A DNA stretch of 64,000 nucleotides from Streptomyces sp. NA04227 (GCF_013364195.1 NZ_CP054918.1:7243001-7307000), one strand, 5' to 3'. Positions 54,102 through 63,506 are shown, counted from the first letter of the stretch. The notes: generated by a model from the sequence alone, not told the origin. Program-made: numbers and translations.

Positions 54102-55871
54102 TCAGCCCTGCAGCAGCCGCAGATCCACCGAATCGGCGAGCGCGGCGAGGCCCGCCTCCGACGGGTGCAGATGGTCGCCGCTGTCGTAACCGGGCGCGAT
54201 CCGGGCCGGGTTGGCGGGATCGCGGAGCACGGCGTCGAAGTCGAGGACCGCGTCGAAGGCCGTACCGGAACGCAGCCAGCTGTTGATCTCCTGCCGTTCG
54301 GTGTCGACCGCTGCGGTGCAGCGCGCCTCACCCTGGCAGGGCGCGACGGTCGCACCCACCACGCGCAGGCCGCGCGCTCGCGCCCGTTCGGCGATCTCCC
54401 GCATGCCGACGGTCACCTGCTCCGAACTCGCCCCCCAGCGAATGTCGTTGACGCCCATGAAAAGGACGAGGGTACGGGCCGAGGTCTGCGCGAGGACGTC
54501 GCGGTCGAGCCGGTGCAGGGCGCTCACCCCGCCGGTGTCCGTGCTGATGCCGTCGCCCGGGTACCGGTCGGAGGTGATGCGGTTCGCCGAGATGCCGTGG
54601 TTCAGTACGCCGTACCGGGGCACCTCGTCCTGCGCCCGCAGCCGGTCCGCGAGCAGGTCGGGCCACCGGCGGTTGGCTCCTGGCGTGGAGCGCTCGCCGT
54701 CCGTGATCGAGTCCCCGAGCACCACCACGGAGCCGGGCCCGCCGCCCACGTCCACGCCCGCGAGCAGCGGCCAGTTGGAGAGCGTCGAGGTGTACGCGCC
54801 GCCCGAGTGCTCCGCACTGTGGTCGCCCGGCTCGCTCAGATAGGACTGCTGGACCGCGAGCTGGTGGACGGGCGCCGAGGCCACCGTCTCCGGCAGGTGG
54901 AAGCTGACCAGCAGATTGGCGTCCGCGGGCACCGTGAAGTCCAGCGGATCGCTCAACGCCTGTGCTCCGGCCGGGATTTCGGCGGACGAGCCGCCCCTGA
55001 ACCGCAGCGGCCTGGGCGCCGAGACGGCCGTGGCGCCCGACTCCTGTACGGCCACCGTCGCCGAGCCGATGCGTACCGGCGCCGAGGCGAAGGTGTTGTC
55101 GAGACGTACGCGTACCCGAGGGCCGCCCGCCGAGGTGTGCACCACCAGCCGGAGTGTGCGGTCGGACCACGGTCCCACCGAGGGCTGACCGGAGGTGGAG
55201 GCGGCCCAACTGCCCGTCCAGCCCGAAGTGTTGGACCGTACCGACACGGCGAACACGTGCAGGTCCGGGCCGGTGTCTCGGGGCAGGCGTACCGAGGAGA
55301 CCTCGCGTCGTTGGTCCAGCGGCACGGTGAGCGCGTACAGCCGTGCCTTCTCGGCGAGTTGGCCGCCGGGGGTGTTGACGTGGGGCAGGGCGAGCGCCTT
55401 GGCGCCCAGGCTGCCGGTGCGCCAGTCGAGCGCGGTGAGGTTGAAGGTGCTCCGCGAGCCGTCGCGGTAGTGGACCGTGCCCGGGCCGGTGGCCTCGCCT
55501 CCGGTCGCGGTGACCAGAAGGCTCAGCGCGTCTCCGCGGCCCTTGACCTGTATCGACTGGCCGTCGGCGACGACATTGTCCGGCTCGCCGGGTCTGGTGG
55601 CGGGCAGGGTGAAGCGCGAGCCGCCGACGGTCAGCGCCCGGCCGGGGGTCCAGCCCGCGGCGGCGAGATCACCGGCCGAAAGTGAGTTTCCCGCGCCGTC
55701 GAAGTCGGCCGCGGAGCTGTCCGTGTCGGCGCTCACCGCGCGGTTGTCGTAGAGCCGCTCCAGCGGCTGGGGGGTGTCGCCGGGCCTGGCCCGCGCCGGG
55801 GACTGCGGCCAGGGGGCGAGGGCCAGCACAGAGGCGAGCACGGCGGTCGTGGTCCACAAGCGTCGGCGCAC
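54102..55871 (-). CDS. Secreted SGNH/GDSL-family hydrolase (589 aa)
   Basis: An exported esterase or lipase. The signal peptide spans about residues 1-28 (MRRRLWTTTAVLASVLALAP, then ARA). About 330 residues of beta-rich sequence precede the catalytic domain, which shows GDSITDG (nucleophile), LNHGISANR, FMGVNDI (Asn) and SGDHLHPSEAG (Asp and His). Similar Streptomyces proteins are annotated as secreted lipases or carbohydrate esterases. The start is GTG 55871 with GGAGGAG about 6 nt upstream. It is convergent with the pentapeptide gene, only 20 bp apart, and no hairpin was seen between them. Confidence 0.9.
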   Translation of the reverse strand: MRRRLWTTTAVLASVLALAPWPQSPARARPGDTPQPLERLYDNRAVSADTDSSAADFDGAGNSLSAGDLAAAGWTPGRALTVGGSRFTLPATRPGEPDNVVADGQSIQVKGRGDALSLLVTATGGEATGPGTVHYRDGSRSTFNLTALDWRTGSLGAKALALPHVNTPGGQLAEKARLYALTVPLDQRREVSSVRLPRDTGPDLHVFAVSVRSNTSGWTGSWAASTSGQPSVGPWSDRTLRLVVHTSAGGPRVRVRLDNTFASAPVRIGSATVAVQESGATAVSAPRPLRFRGGSSAEIPAGAQALSDPLDFTVPADANLLVSFHLPETVASAPVHQLAVQQSYLSEPGDHSAEHSGGAYTSTLSNWPLLAGVDVGGGPGSVVVLGDSITDGERSTPGANRRWPDLLADRLRAQDEVPRYGVLNHGISANRITSDRYPGDGISTDTGGVSALHRLDRDVLAQTSARTLVLFMGVNDIRWGASSEQVTVGMREIAERARARGLRVVGATVAPCQGEARCTAAVDTERQEINSWLRSGTAFDAVLDFDAVLRDPANPARIAPGYDSGDHLHPSEAGLAALADSVDLRLLQG

Positions 55872-56038
55872 GACCGACTCCTCCCGGTAGCGGAAACGGA
55901 ACGAAGCGCCATGAAGGTAGGGAGACGGCAGGAACGCGTCAATGAGCCACGCATGAACGAGGCACGAACAGAGCTGGACGTCACCGGGCCGAGCGCGGCT
56001 GTGGTGTCACGGAGGGGGACGGTGCCACCCTGGGTGGT

Positions 56039-56479
56039 ATGAACATCCCTTTCCTGGGCAACTGGCGCAAGCGGCATACGGCCCAGCGCGGCGGCGGACT
56101 CGCGGACGCCTTCGCGGAGGACCCCGAAGGGGTGGGCGGGCTGCTCGCCGAGTGCGAACTGCTGCGCTCGCAGGCCGCCGCCGCAGGCCTCGAACTCGAC
56201 GACTCGCCCGCCTCGTTGCAGGCCCTTGACCAGTTGCTTCCGCGCTGGCGGGAGGACCCGGAGGTGCTGCCCTGGCTCGGCAACGACGCGGGTCTCTACC
56301 TGGGCACCGTGATCACCCGCAGCGTCCGTGGCGCGGGCTGGCACATCTGGCCCGGCGGGCACCCCGTGGTGCGGCTGGCCTCGGGCCGCGAGATCCGTGT
56401 GGTGGAGGCCGGTCTGGACTGGGCGGTGAGCGGCGCCCCCGAGTTGTCGCAGGTGTACGCCGAGGCCGCCGAGGCGTGA
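56039..56479 (+). CDS. Conserved actinobacterial hypothetical protein (146 aa)
   Basis: A 146-residue soluble protein starting MNIPFLGNWRKRHTA. The middle (SLQALDQLLPRWREDPEVLP) and C-terminus (GWHIWPGGHPVVRLASGREI) look like a compact alpha/beta domain. I recall similar unnamed Streptomyces proteins, possibly the DUF6278 family, but assign no function. It is divergent from the GDSL hydrolase gene with 167 bp between starts and has no operon partner. Confidence 0.8.
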   Translation: MNIPFLGNWRKRHTAQRGGGLADAFAEDPEGVGGLLAECELLRSQAAAAGLELDDSPASLQALDQLLPRWREDPEVLPWLGNDAGLYLGTVITRSVRGAGWHIWPGGHPVVRLASGREIRVVEAGLDWAVSGAPELSQVYAEAAEA

Positions 56480-57279
56480 GCGAGGAGCACCAGGGCGAGC
56501 CAACTCCCTCTGCGCGAACCCGAGATGGGCGGTGAAACGCGGTCGCGGCGACGGGGTGGCGGCCGCCTGCCCGTTGCGGGGCGGCCTCTCTCGGGCGGGC
56601 GGTGAGGGCCGCCCGCTCCCTGGCCTCTGACCTGCCTATATGACCGCCGAGGCCCAAAATAAGGTTATTGGTGATCAGTGCGTGTCGTCCAATAAGTCCC
56701 ATATTGGGGTGGATAGTTTGCGCGAACCGAAACAGAAAGTGGGCAGGACTTGGCATGGTTGTCGATCTTTTGATCGCGCTGAGCGACGTCGACGCGCACA
56801 TCCGGCACACACCCGTACCTCGGGGCGCCGGTCAGCGGCCCGCCGCGGTCCGCGCTCGGGCTCGTGGCCCGGGCGCGGGGCAGGAGCGCGACCGGCTGCC
56901 GCGAGGCTGTAGCGGAAGGGGACTCCCGCACTGACGCGGTGGCTCGCAGGGCCGAGCCCGTCCGGCAGCAGCCGGAGATCACTCCTCGCGCGGTGGTGCC
57001 GTCACGAACCGGTGACCGGCGCCAGGCGGGAAGAAGGTCAGCTGCAGTGCCGCCGGCCGGGTTGTGCTCAACACGGAGGGGGACAGACGGCAGGACGGTC
57101 AGGGCGACCGTGTGCCAGGGCGCGTACCTCGATCAGCGCTCGGCACGGCCCCGCCGTCCGGCCTCCGGCCGTACGACGTGCCGGAGGGTCCCGCTCACCT
57201 GGAGGGAGCGGCACTGTCGACACATGGCTCGGTCAGCATGTGGCGACGGTGCCGCTCCCTTCGTTTTTGCCCGTCGGTG
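56480..57279. other. 800-bp gene-poor region with an A+T-rich patch
   Basis: No convincing coding sequence was found. Between about 56635 and 56760 the DNA is much richer in A+T than its surroundings and holds inverted repeats: ATAA/TTAT near 56660, CCAATA/TATTGG near 56690-56710 and CCCA-TAT-TGGG near 56698. A 59-codon ORF from ATG 56754 (MVVDLLIALSDVDAH) has an AGGA site but ends in low-complexity Arg/Gly sequence. It may be a regulatory region, a small-RNA locus or a decayed gene. Confidence 0.4.
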
Positions 57280-58035
57280 TCACCCCGCCCGGTGCGCCCC
57301 GCGCCTGGACTCCGTCGGGGCCGGGCTCTTGGCGGTACGGGTGACGTCGGCGACGAGTTCGACCACATCGGGCCCGTACGCCTGGGAGTTGACGACCTTC
57401 AGGAGCAGGACGAAGGAGGCGCGGCCGTGCTTGCGGTGCAGGCGCTCGTGATTGCGGGCGAGGTAGCGGCTGGCCGCCTGATTGGTGATCGCGCGCTGGC
57501 CGCAGAAGAGGAAGACCGGCCGGGCGCTCTGGCCGAGGTCGGCGGTCAGCCGGGCGAGCAGCACGTACTCGGTGACGCCCTTCTCCATGCGGTAGACCTC
57601 GGTGCCGATGTGGAACGCGGTGCGGTCGGCGGGCGGTTCGGCGTCCTGGTCGATCCGCACTCCCGGCAGCTGCGACTGAAGATGCAGCGCGGTGCGCCGG
57701 TTGGAGGTCGGGCCGCCGACGCAGAACTCGGTGCGTTCCCCGAATCCCTGTTGCGCGGCGTCGTGCGCCACCACCTGGACGCTCGCGCCGCAGTCCTTGA
57801 TGAGGGCGGACAGTTCGAGCAGGGCGAAGACGTCGTGGCGCTTGACCGCGAGGTCCGGACCACCGGCGTCACGGTTGACGACGAGCAGCGACTCGGAGTT
57901 CTCGGGCAGGCCGAAGAAGCTCTGCTTGCGCCGCAGTTTGCGGCGCCACAGGTAGGTTCGCGCCACCCAGCCGAGCGAGGCACTGAGCCCCGCCGCTATC
58001 ACGCCGAGGATGATATTGCGCAGGTCTTCCGTCAT
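57280..58035 (-). CDS. Membrane-anchored hypothetical protein (251 aa)
   Basis: A 251-residue protein with one N-terminal membrane helix (IILGVIAAGLSASLGWVART) followed by a basic stop-transfer YLWRRKLRRK and a cytoplasmic alpha/beta domain. The latter contains SLLVVNRDAGGPDLAVKRHD, VQVVAHDAAQQGFG and RPVFLFCGQRAITNQAASRY, which recalls a Rossmann-like fold, but I do not recognise the family. ATG 58035 was chosen because the conserved-looking sequence starts there. It is divergent from the gamma-glutamyltransferase gene. Confidence 0.82.
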   Translation of the reverse strand: MTEDLRNIILGVIAAGLSASLGWVARTYLWRRKLRRKQSFFGLPENSESLLVVNRDAGGPDLAVKRHDVFALLELSALIKDCGASVQVVAHDAAQQGFGERTEFCVGGPTSNRRTALHLQSQLPGVRIDQDAEPPADRTAFHIGTEVYRMEKGVTEYVLLARLTADLGQSARPVFLFCGQRAITNQAASRYLARNHERLHRKHGRASFVLLLKVVNSQAYGPDVVELVADVTRTAKSPAPTESRRGAHRAG

Positions 58036-58160
58036 GGGCGCGCATGCTAGCGGTACCACGTACACGGGTTCGAGTGCCCCGCTACCAAGGCTTGAGACGT
58101 CCTGGCGGGGCGCACTCAACACCGTTACTCTGCGCGGACGGTCGCCCACTGGAGGTACGC

Positions 58161-59996
58161 ATGCGTCGCTCCGTCGCGCGGAGACTCTCGCTTCTGGCCG
58201 TTGCCACAGCCCTCGTCGGGGCCGGGGCAGCCGCGCCGCCCTCGGCTGTCGGTACGGCGGCGCAGCCGACTCGGACTCCGGCTCAGGCCCCGGTGCCGGC
58301 GAAGGCGCCGGTCGCCGTCGGGTACGGCGGTGCCGTGTCCAGCGTGGACGCCGACGCCTCGGCCGCGGGCATCGAGGTGCTGCGGCGCGGCGGCAACGCG
58401 GTGGACGCCGCCGTGGCCACCGCGGCGGCGCTCGGCGTGACCGAGCCGTACTCGGCGGGCGTCGGCGGCGGTGGCTACTTCGTCCACTACGACGCCAAGA
58501 GCCGTACCGTGCACACCCTCGACGGGCGGGAGACGGCGCCAGGCAGCGCGGGCAAGGACCTCTTCCTGGAGGACGGCAAGCCGATTCCGTTCGCCGAGGC
58601 GGTCACCAGCGGACTCTCCGTCGGGACGCCGGGAACGCCCGCCACCTGGCAGTCGGCGCTCGACGCTTGGGGCACCAAGAGCCTGCGCAGCCTGCTCGAA
58701 CCCGCCCGGCGGCTCGCCGCGGACGGCTTCACGGTGGACGCGACCTTCCGGGCCCAGACGGCCGACAACCAGGCCCGGTTCAAGGACTTCCCGGCCAGCG
58801 CCGAGCTGTTCCTGCCGGGCGGCGAACTGCCCGTCGTCGGCTCGACACTCAAGAACCCCGATCTCGCCCGCACCTACGAGGAGTTGGGCCGCAAGGGCGT
58901 CGGTGCGCTGTACCACGGCAGGCTCGCCGAGGACATCGTACGGACCGTGAACCGGCCGCCCGTCGATCCGGACGCCGAACGCCGGGTCCGTCCCGGCCGA
59001 CTGACCCTGGACGACCTCGCGGACTACCGTACGAAGCGCCAGAAGGCGACGCGCACCACGTACCGGGGCCTCGGCGTCCACTCGATGGCGCCCTCGTCCT
59101 CCGGTGGGACCACCGTCGGTGAGGCGCTCAACATCCTTGAGGGCACGGACCTTTCGCGGCTGTCGCCGGAGGAGTACCTGCACCGCTACATCGAGGCGAG
59201 CCGCATCGCGTTCGCCGACCGTGGCCGATGGGTGGGCGACCCGGCCTTCGAGGACGTGCCGACCGAGGGCCTGCTCTCACAGCGCTACGCCGACTCGCGC
59301 CGCTGCCTCATCGCCGACGACAAGGTCCTGACCAGTCCGCTGGCCCCCGGCGATCCACGGCACCCTGCGGACTGCGCGTCCGGCGGCCGGGCGGCGCCCA
59401 CGACCTACGAGGGCGAGAGCACCACACACCTCACCACGGCGGACAAGTGGGGCAACGTCGTTTCGTACACACTCACCATCGAGCAGACCGGCGGCAGCGG
59501 CATCACCGTGCCCGGCCGGGGCTTCCTGCTCAACAACGAGCTCACCGACTTCTCGTTCGCGCCGGCCGACCCGGCCGTGCACGACCCGAACCTGCCCGGC
59601 CCCGGCAAACGGCCGCGGTCCTCGATGTCGCCGACCATCGTGCTCGACGACGATCGCAGGCCCCTCGTCGCGCTGGGCACTCCGGGCGGATCCACCATCA
59701 TCACCACGGTGCTCCAGACCCTCACCAACTTCCTGGACCGTGGCATGCCCCTGGCCGACGCGATCGCCGCGCCCCGCGCCAGCCAGCGCAATCAGGCCAC
59801 CACGGAACTCGAACCCGCGCTCTGGAACAGCCCCTCGCGGGCGGCGCTCGAACGACTGGGGCATGTCTTCAAGGCGAATCCGGAGATCGGCGCGGCCACC
59901 GGAATCCAGCGGCTCGGCGACGGCCGATGGCTGGCGGCGGCGGAGACCTCCCGCAGGGGAGGAGGCGCGGCGATGGTCGTACGGTCGGCCCCTTGA
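58161..59996 (+). CDS. ggt: Secreted gamma-glutamyltransferase
   Basis: A 611-residue N-terminal nucleophile hydrolase that cleaves or transfers the gamma-glutamyl group of glutathione and related peptides. A signal peptide (MRRSVARRLSLLAVATALVG, then AAA) sends it out of the cell. Family segments are GGNAVDAAVATAAALGVTEP with GVGGGGYF, the self-cleavage site ESTTHLTTAD whose first Thr becomes the nucleophile, TGGSGI, and GTPGGSTIITTVLQ. The start ATG 58161 has GGAGG 5 nt upstream. It would be matured into large and small subunits at the Thr near residue 420. Confidence 0.94.
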   Translation: MRRSVARRLSLLAVATALVGAGAAAPPSAVGTAAQPTRTPAQAPVPAKAPVAVGYGGAVSSVDADASAAGIEVLRRGGNAVDAAVATAAALGVTEPYSAGVGGGGYFVHYDAKSRTVHTLDGRETAPGSAGKDLFLEDGKPIPFAEAVTSGLSVGTPGTPATWQSALDAWGTKSLRSLLEPARRLAADGFTVDATFRAQTADNQARFKDFPASAELFLPGGELPVVGSTLKNPDLARTYEELGRKGVGALYHGRLAEDIVRTVNRPPVDPDAERRVRPGRLTLDDLADYRTKRQKATRTTYRGLGVHSMAPSSSGGTTVGEALNILEGTDLSRLSPEEYLHRYIEASRIAFADRGRWVGDPAFEDVPTEGLLSQRYADSRRCLIADDKVLTSPLAPGDPRHPADCASGGRAAPTTYEGESTTHLTTADKWGNVVSYTLTIEQTGGSGITVPGRGFLLNNELTDFSFAPADPAVHDPNLPGPGKRPRSSMSPTIVLDDDRRPLVALGTPGGSTIITTVLQTLTNFLDRGMPLADAIAAPRASQRNQATTELEPALWNSPSRAALERLGHVFKANPEIGAATGIQRLGDGRWLAAAETSRRGGGAAMVVRSAP

Positions 59997-60151
59997 GTGG
60001 CGTGCACGTCGTGAGCCGCGTCGCCGAAGCCCGCTCGGGCGGAGGCGAGCGCGTGTCCATCGGGGGCCGGAAGTCCGCTCCGCGCACGGGAGCGGGAGTG
60101 CGAAGAGGAAGACATTGCCGTGGGGAAGAAAGCTGTGTGTAGCCAAGCTGT

Positions 60152-60166
60152 AACACCGACGGTGTT
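60152..60166. promoter_or_regulatory. 15-bp perfect palindrome AACACCG-A-CGGTGTT
   Basis: It lies 46 bp upstream of the next start in a short A+T-richer promoter-like stretch with TTGCCG at 60117. The position and perfect symmetry suggest an operator for a dimeric regulator; which one is unknown. Confidence 0.5.
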
Positions 60167-60211
60167 TGCTACTCGATTGCGGCACTCCGGTTCCCATGGA
60201 GGCAGGCTTCG

Positions 60212-61903
60212 ATGAACACCGATCAACTCCCCGTGGACATACGGGAGTTCGCGGCCTATCTGAGCGGACTCCTGGCACGGCTCAACCCGTACGAAGGGTG
60301 GTACGGGGTGTTCCGTGAGCGCGACCCCGAGGGCTTGCGCGCCTGCGCCGAGGGCCTGGAAGTACCGCCCTGGGACGTGGTGGAGTCCCTCCTCCAGGAT
60401 CTCGCCGCCCTGCACGGCGCCCCGGCCGCCGAGGCCGAGCACGAAGCCGCCCGGGCACTGCACATCGCGAGCGCCGCCGCCTACGACGCCCGCCCCGGCG
60501 GCCGCGAAGCCCTGGGCAGCAGGCTCGACTTCATGGCCGCGGAGCAGCGCCGTACGACCGGGCGACTGCGCGAACTGCGTGCGCGCACACCGCTGAGCCA
60601 GGAAGAGGCCAGCGAGCTGGAGTACGACCTCGCGTGGACCGAGGACGACCACGTACGGGCCCGCGCACGCTGCGGCGAACTCCAGGCCAGGCTCGCCGAA
60701 CTCGACCGTCGGGAACGCGCGGCGAGGGAGCGCGCCCCAGGCGGACCCGGCGGCCGGGCGGGGGAGTCGGGCCCGACCGCCCTTACGGGTGGTGCTCTGG
60801 TGCCCGAGCAGCGCGCGGCTGTCGACGCCGGGGCGGGGCAGCAGGGAATCGCGGCCGGTCGGGCGGCGCGGCGGGCAGCGGCGCGGGCGGCGGAGCGGGC
60901 CCAACGCGAGGATGCGGGCGCACCCGAACACGGCCTGGCCGAGGACGAGTTGAGTGCTGAGGGAGCCAGGCCCGGGGCCGGGCGGGACAGTGACGGGGCG
61001 GATACCGGTGTGGAATACGGTCCGGATTCCAGCATGCGACCGGTCGACGACTGGCCCGGAACGGGCGCGGTCGAGGCCCCCGGCCGAGCGGCGCGGCCGA
61101 GCGGGAGTGAGGTGTCCGGGGGCCGGGAGGAGTCCCTCGACCGTGGCGAATCGACCGGCTCCTGGCTGCGGTTGAAGCGCCGGTCGCGTGGCGGCGCCCG
61201 GTACGCCGGGGGCGGCCAGGATACGGCTGGTGCCCTGCCGGAGACACTGGGCGAGGAGGGACCCGCCCGACCGGGCCGTACGCCCACCGGAGCCCGTTTC
61301 GCCGGGGTGGCGGAGGAATCACCGGCACTCGCGGTGGAGCCGGAATCCGAGGCCGCAGAGGCCGAGCAGGACCCGTCGGCCCAACGGGAGATCGCGGCGA
61401 CCGTCGACGAACTGCGGCGGCTGCGCGCCGAAGGCCGTACCGGCGAGGCGCACAGCCTGCTGGCCGAGACCGCGCAGTGGCCCGAGTCCCGGTACCCGCA
61501 CCTGGCGGTGGCCCTGCGCCGGGCAGGCCTGGCGAGCGACTGGGACACGCTGTTGTGGGAGGCGTCGTCGCTGCCCACCGGCCGTCTGGTCGCGGTGGCG
61601 CACGCGCTCATGGGCGCACGGCACGAGGCGGCGTCGACGCAACTGCTGCGGCAGGCGGCGGCCCGGCCCGCCGACGAACTCGGCGAGTCCGTACTGGAGT
61701 TGGTGACCGAAGGGCGCGGCGGCGACGTGCGCGCCGTACTCGACGCCTTCCTGCGCGCCCGCAGCGCACAGGACGCGGCGAGCCTGGCCCGCGTCGCGCC
61801 CCGCCGACTGGTACCGCTCCTGCGCGAGTCGGCCGCGGCGATCTCCCCGGAGTGCGCCGCCGACCTCGGGCACGCACTCCGGGTGGCCGGGATCCGAGGC
61901 TGA
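60212..61903 (+). CDS. Conserved Streptomyces hypothetical protein, low-complexity centre (563 aa)
   Basis: The N-terminal 170 residues are helical and well structured (LLARLNPYEGWYGVFRERDP, then WDVVESLLQDLAALHG and a coiled-coil-like stretch rich in Arg and Glu). Residues about 175-390 are low-complexity Ala/Gly/Glu. The C-terminal 170 residues are again helical with repeat-like units (ATVDELRRLRAEGRTGEAHS, YPHLAVALRRAGLASDWDTL) resembling TPR-type solenoids. I do not recognise a family or function; the N-terminus suggests a regulator or scaffold. GGAGG lies 9 nt upstream of the ATG, and a 15-bp palindrome precedes it. Confidence 0.82.
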   Translation: MNTDQLPVDIREFAAYLSGLLARLNPYEGWYGVFRERDPEGLRACAEGLEVPPWDVVESLLQDLAALHGAPAAEAEHEAARALHIASAAAYDARPGGREALGSRLDFMAAEQRRTTGRLRELRARTPLSQEEASELEYDLAWTEDDHVRARARCGELQARLAELDRRERAARERAPGGPGGRAGESGPTALTGGALVPEQRAAVDAGAGQQGIAAGRAARRAAARAAERAQREDAGAPEHGLAEDELSAEGARPGAGRDSDGADTGVEYGPDSSMRPVDDWPGTGAVEAPGRAARPSGSEVSGGREESLDRGESTGSWLRLKRRSRGGARYAGGGQDTAGALPETLGEEGPARPGRTPTGARFAGVAEESPALAVEPESEAAEAEQDPSAQREIAATVDELRRLRAEGRTGEAHSLLAETAQWPESRYPHLAVALRRAGLASDWDTLLWEASSLPTGRLVAVAHALMGARHEAASTQLLRQAAARPADELGESVLELVTEGRGGDVRAVLDAFLRARSAQDAASLARVAPRRLVPLLRESAAAISPECAADLGHALRVAGIRG

Positions 61904-61957
61904 GAGGGGAACCCGGCTTCGCTCCCGCCTCGGCCCGGGCCCGTGCCCCGGCCGTGC

Positions 61958-62995
61958 TCAGCAGCTGTTCCGCGCGCGGGACGTACGCACCAGCTCGGGC
62001 AGGACACGCACCGCGAACCACAGGGCGACCACGACGACCAGCCAGAACTGCCAGGCGCGGACGTCCCCTTCGCGCACGTACTCCTCGTTGACAAAGATCA
62101 CGCACCCGACCAGGAGCGCGTCGCGGAGCGTCGACTTGTACGCCTTGCGCAGTTGCCTGCGTTCCCCGGCGTCGGCGAGCCTCGCGGCGTAGAGGGCGAC
62201 ATCACCGTAGGCCTCCTGGGCGGTGGTTCCCGCCGCGGCCAGATGGGAGCGCACCTCGGCCGTGTGCTCGCGGGCCTCACGGCCGGGCATGCCGTGCCGG
62301 CCGCGCAGCAGCCCGTCGAGCCGGGTGGTCCAGCGCCGGCTGTCGGGCTCCTCGGCGGGCCCCTCGAACCAGGCGTTCAGCGCGGGGGCCGGGCTGGTAC
62401 GTACCGAGGCGGCGAGCAGCAGGGGCGCCAGCAGGACCACCGGTGCGGGGAGCTTGACCAGCGGGTCCTCGGACAGAGCGACCGCGGCCGTGATCGCCCC
62501 GGCGACCAGCGCGCCGCCCGCGAGGCCCCAGCCGGTCACGGCCCGATACCGTCCGGCGCTGCGCATCCCCATCGCCACCGCGATACACACCAGGGCGGTC
62601 AGCACCAGCAGTACGAACGACCCGGCGCCCGGCGAGAACTGGACACGGATGCCCTCGGTGAACCAGAAGACCAACGTCGTCACCGCGCCGGTCACCGCAC
62701 CCGCGTAGAGGATGCGGCGGAACTGCTCGACGGGGGTGAGGCCGTTCAGGTCCACGGAGCCGCGGTAGCGCTCGTCGACGCGTTCCGCGGCGACGGTGTC
62801 GGCGTACGCGCGCGGGTCGCCCAGGAGTTCGGCGGCGCGCACCCCCGACTCCTCGGTGGTTTCCCGCACTTCGGCCAGCACGCGCTCGGCGAGGCCGTCC
62901 GGCACCTCGTGGTGCAGAAGGAGTTGCACCTCGAAGGTCGCGGCCCAGTCCGCGTCCGCCTCGTGCGGCCAGTCGATGGTTCTGCCGGTTGTCAT
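61958..62995 (-). CDS. Multi-pass membrane protein coupled to PadR regulator
   Basis: A 345-residue membrane protein. The N-terminal 90 residues (FEVQLLLHHEVPDGLAERVL, then ELLGDPRAYADTVAAE) resemble the small HAAS-type signalling domain often found beside PadR. They are followed by several hydrophobic helices (ILYAGAVTGAVTTLVFWF, SFVLLVLTALVCIAVAMG, GLAGGALVAGAITAAVAL, APVVLLAPLLLAASV), and a final helix WQFWLVVVVALWFAVRVL. A second GDPRAY-like stretch (AQEAYGDVALYAARLADAG) occurs near residue 280. Its ATG overlaps the PadR stop (ATGA), so the two are translationally coupled. It probably responds to or modulates the PadR-controlled stress. Confidence 0.85.
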   Translation of the reverse strand: MTTGRTIDWPHEADADWAATFEVQLLLHHEVPDGLAERVLAEVRETTEESGVRAAELLGDPRAYADTVAAERVDERYRGSVDLNGLTPVEQFRRILYAGAVTGAVTTLVFWFTEGIRVQFSPGAGSFVLLVLTALVCIAVAMGMRSAGRYRAVTGWGLAGGALVAGAITAAVALSEDPLVKLPAPVVLLAPLLLAASVRTSPAPALNAWFEGPAEEPDSRRWTTRLDGLLRGRHGMPGREAREHTAEVRSHLAAAGTTAQEAYGDVALYAARLADAGERRQLRKAYKSTLRDALLVGCVIFVNEEYVREGDVRAWQFWLVVVVALWFAVRVLPELVRTSRARNSC

Positions 62996-63321
62996 GGTGC
63001 CCCCGTGAGTGTGGCGACGGTCGTGGTGAAGTGCTGCCAGTCGGCCCGTTCCGCCGCCAGACGTGCGCGACCCTGGTCGGTGATCGCGTAGTACTTGCGG
63101 CCGGGCCCGTTCTCGCCGGGTGACCAGCGAACGGACACCGCGCCCTCCTCGGCGAGGCGGGTCAGTGCCGGGTAGAGCGTCGCGGGTTTGACCTCGCCGA
63201 GCCCGGACTCGGCGAGCCTGTTGATGAGCGCGTAGCCGTAGCTCTCGCCCTCCGTGTCCAGCACGCCGAGCAGACAGAGCTGTAGACAGGCGCGTATCCA
63301 CGCCCCCTGAGAGGAGTTCAC
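62992..63321 (-). CDS. PadR-family transcriptional regulator
   Basis: A 109-residue winged-helix repressor with the PadR hallmarks GVLDTEGESYGYALINRLAE, GEVKPATLYPALTRLAEEGA and the wing GPGRKYYAITDQGRARL. It lacks the long C-terminal helix region of classic PadR, fitting the short subfamily 2. GTG 63321 was taken as start. The gene is first in a two-gene operon with the membrane protein and has a palindromic operator over its own promoter, so autoregulation is likely. Confidence 0.93.
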   Translation of the reverse strand: MNSSQGAWIRACLQLCLLGVLDTEGESYGYALINRLAESGLGEVKPATLYPALTRLAEEGAVSVRWSPGENGPGRKYYAITDQGRARLAAERADWQHFTTTVATLTGAP

Positions 63322-63336
63322 TGCCCCCGCTTTCGT

Positions 63337-63385
63337 ATCTCCTACTAGTACGAGATTTATACTACTGCGAGAAGTGATCGTTCAA
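63337..63385 (-). promoter_or_regulatory. PadR promoter with overlapping operator
   Basis: On the minus strand TTGAAC (63385-63380) and TATAAA (63361-63356) with an 18-nt spacer make a good promoter. A 20-bp imperfect palindrome at 63337-63356 (ATCTC, TACTAGTA core, GAGAT, one mismatched pair) covers the expected transcription start. The TACTAGTA core resembles PadR-type sites, supporting autorepression. Confidence 0.7.
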
Positions 63386-63506
63386 CCGCCGCCGTCCTGC
63401 GCCTCCGGCGCAGATGAACGGCGGTGCGACGCCCTGTTCACGCGCAGTGCACGCCCGCTCCATGGGCCGGGTACGGAATGTCAGATCCGCGTGGTCTGAT
63501 GGAGGC

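Noticed and set aside
56754..56934. 59-codon ORF MVVDLLIALSDVDAH with an AGGA site
   Set aside because: The second half is low-complexity Arg/Gly sequence and no family is recognisable; kept only as a note on the gene-poor region.
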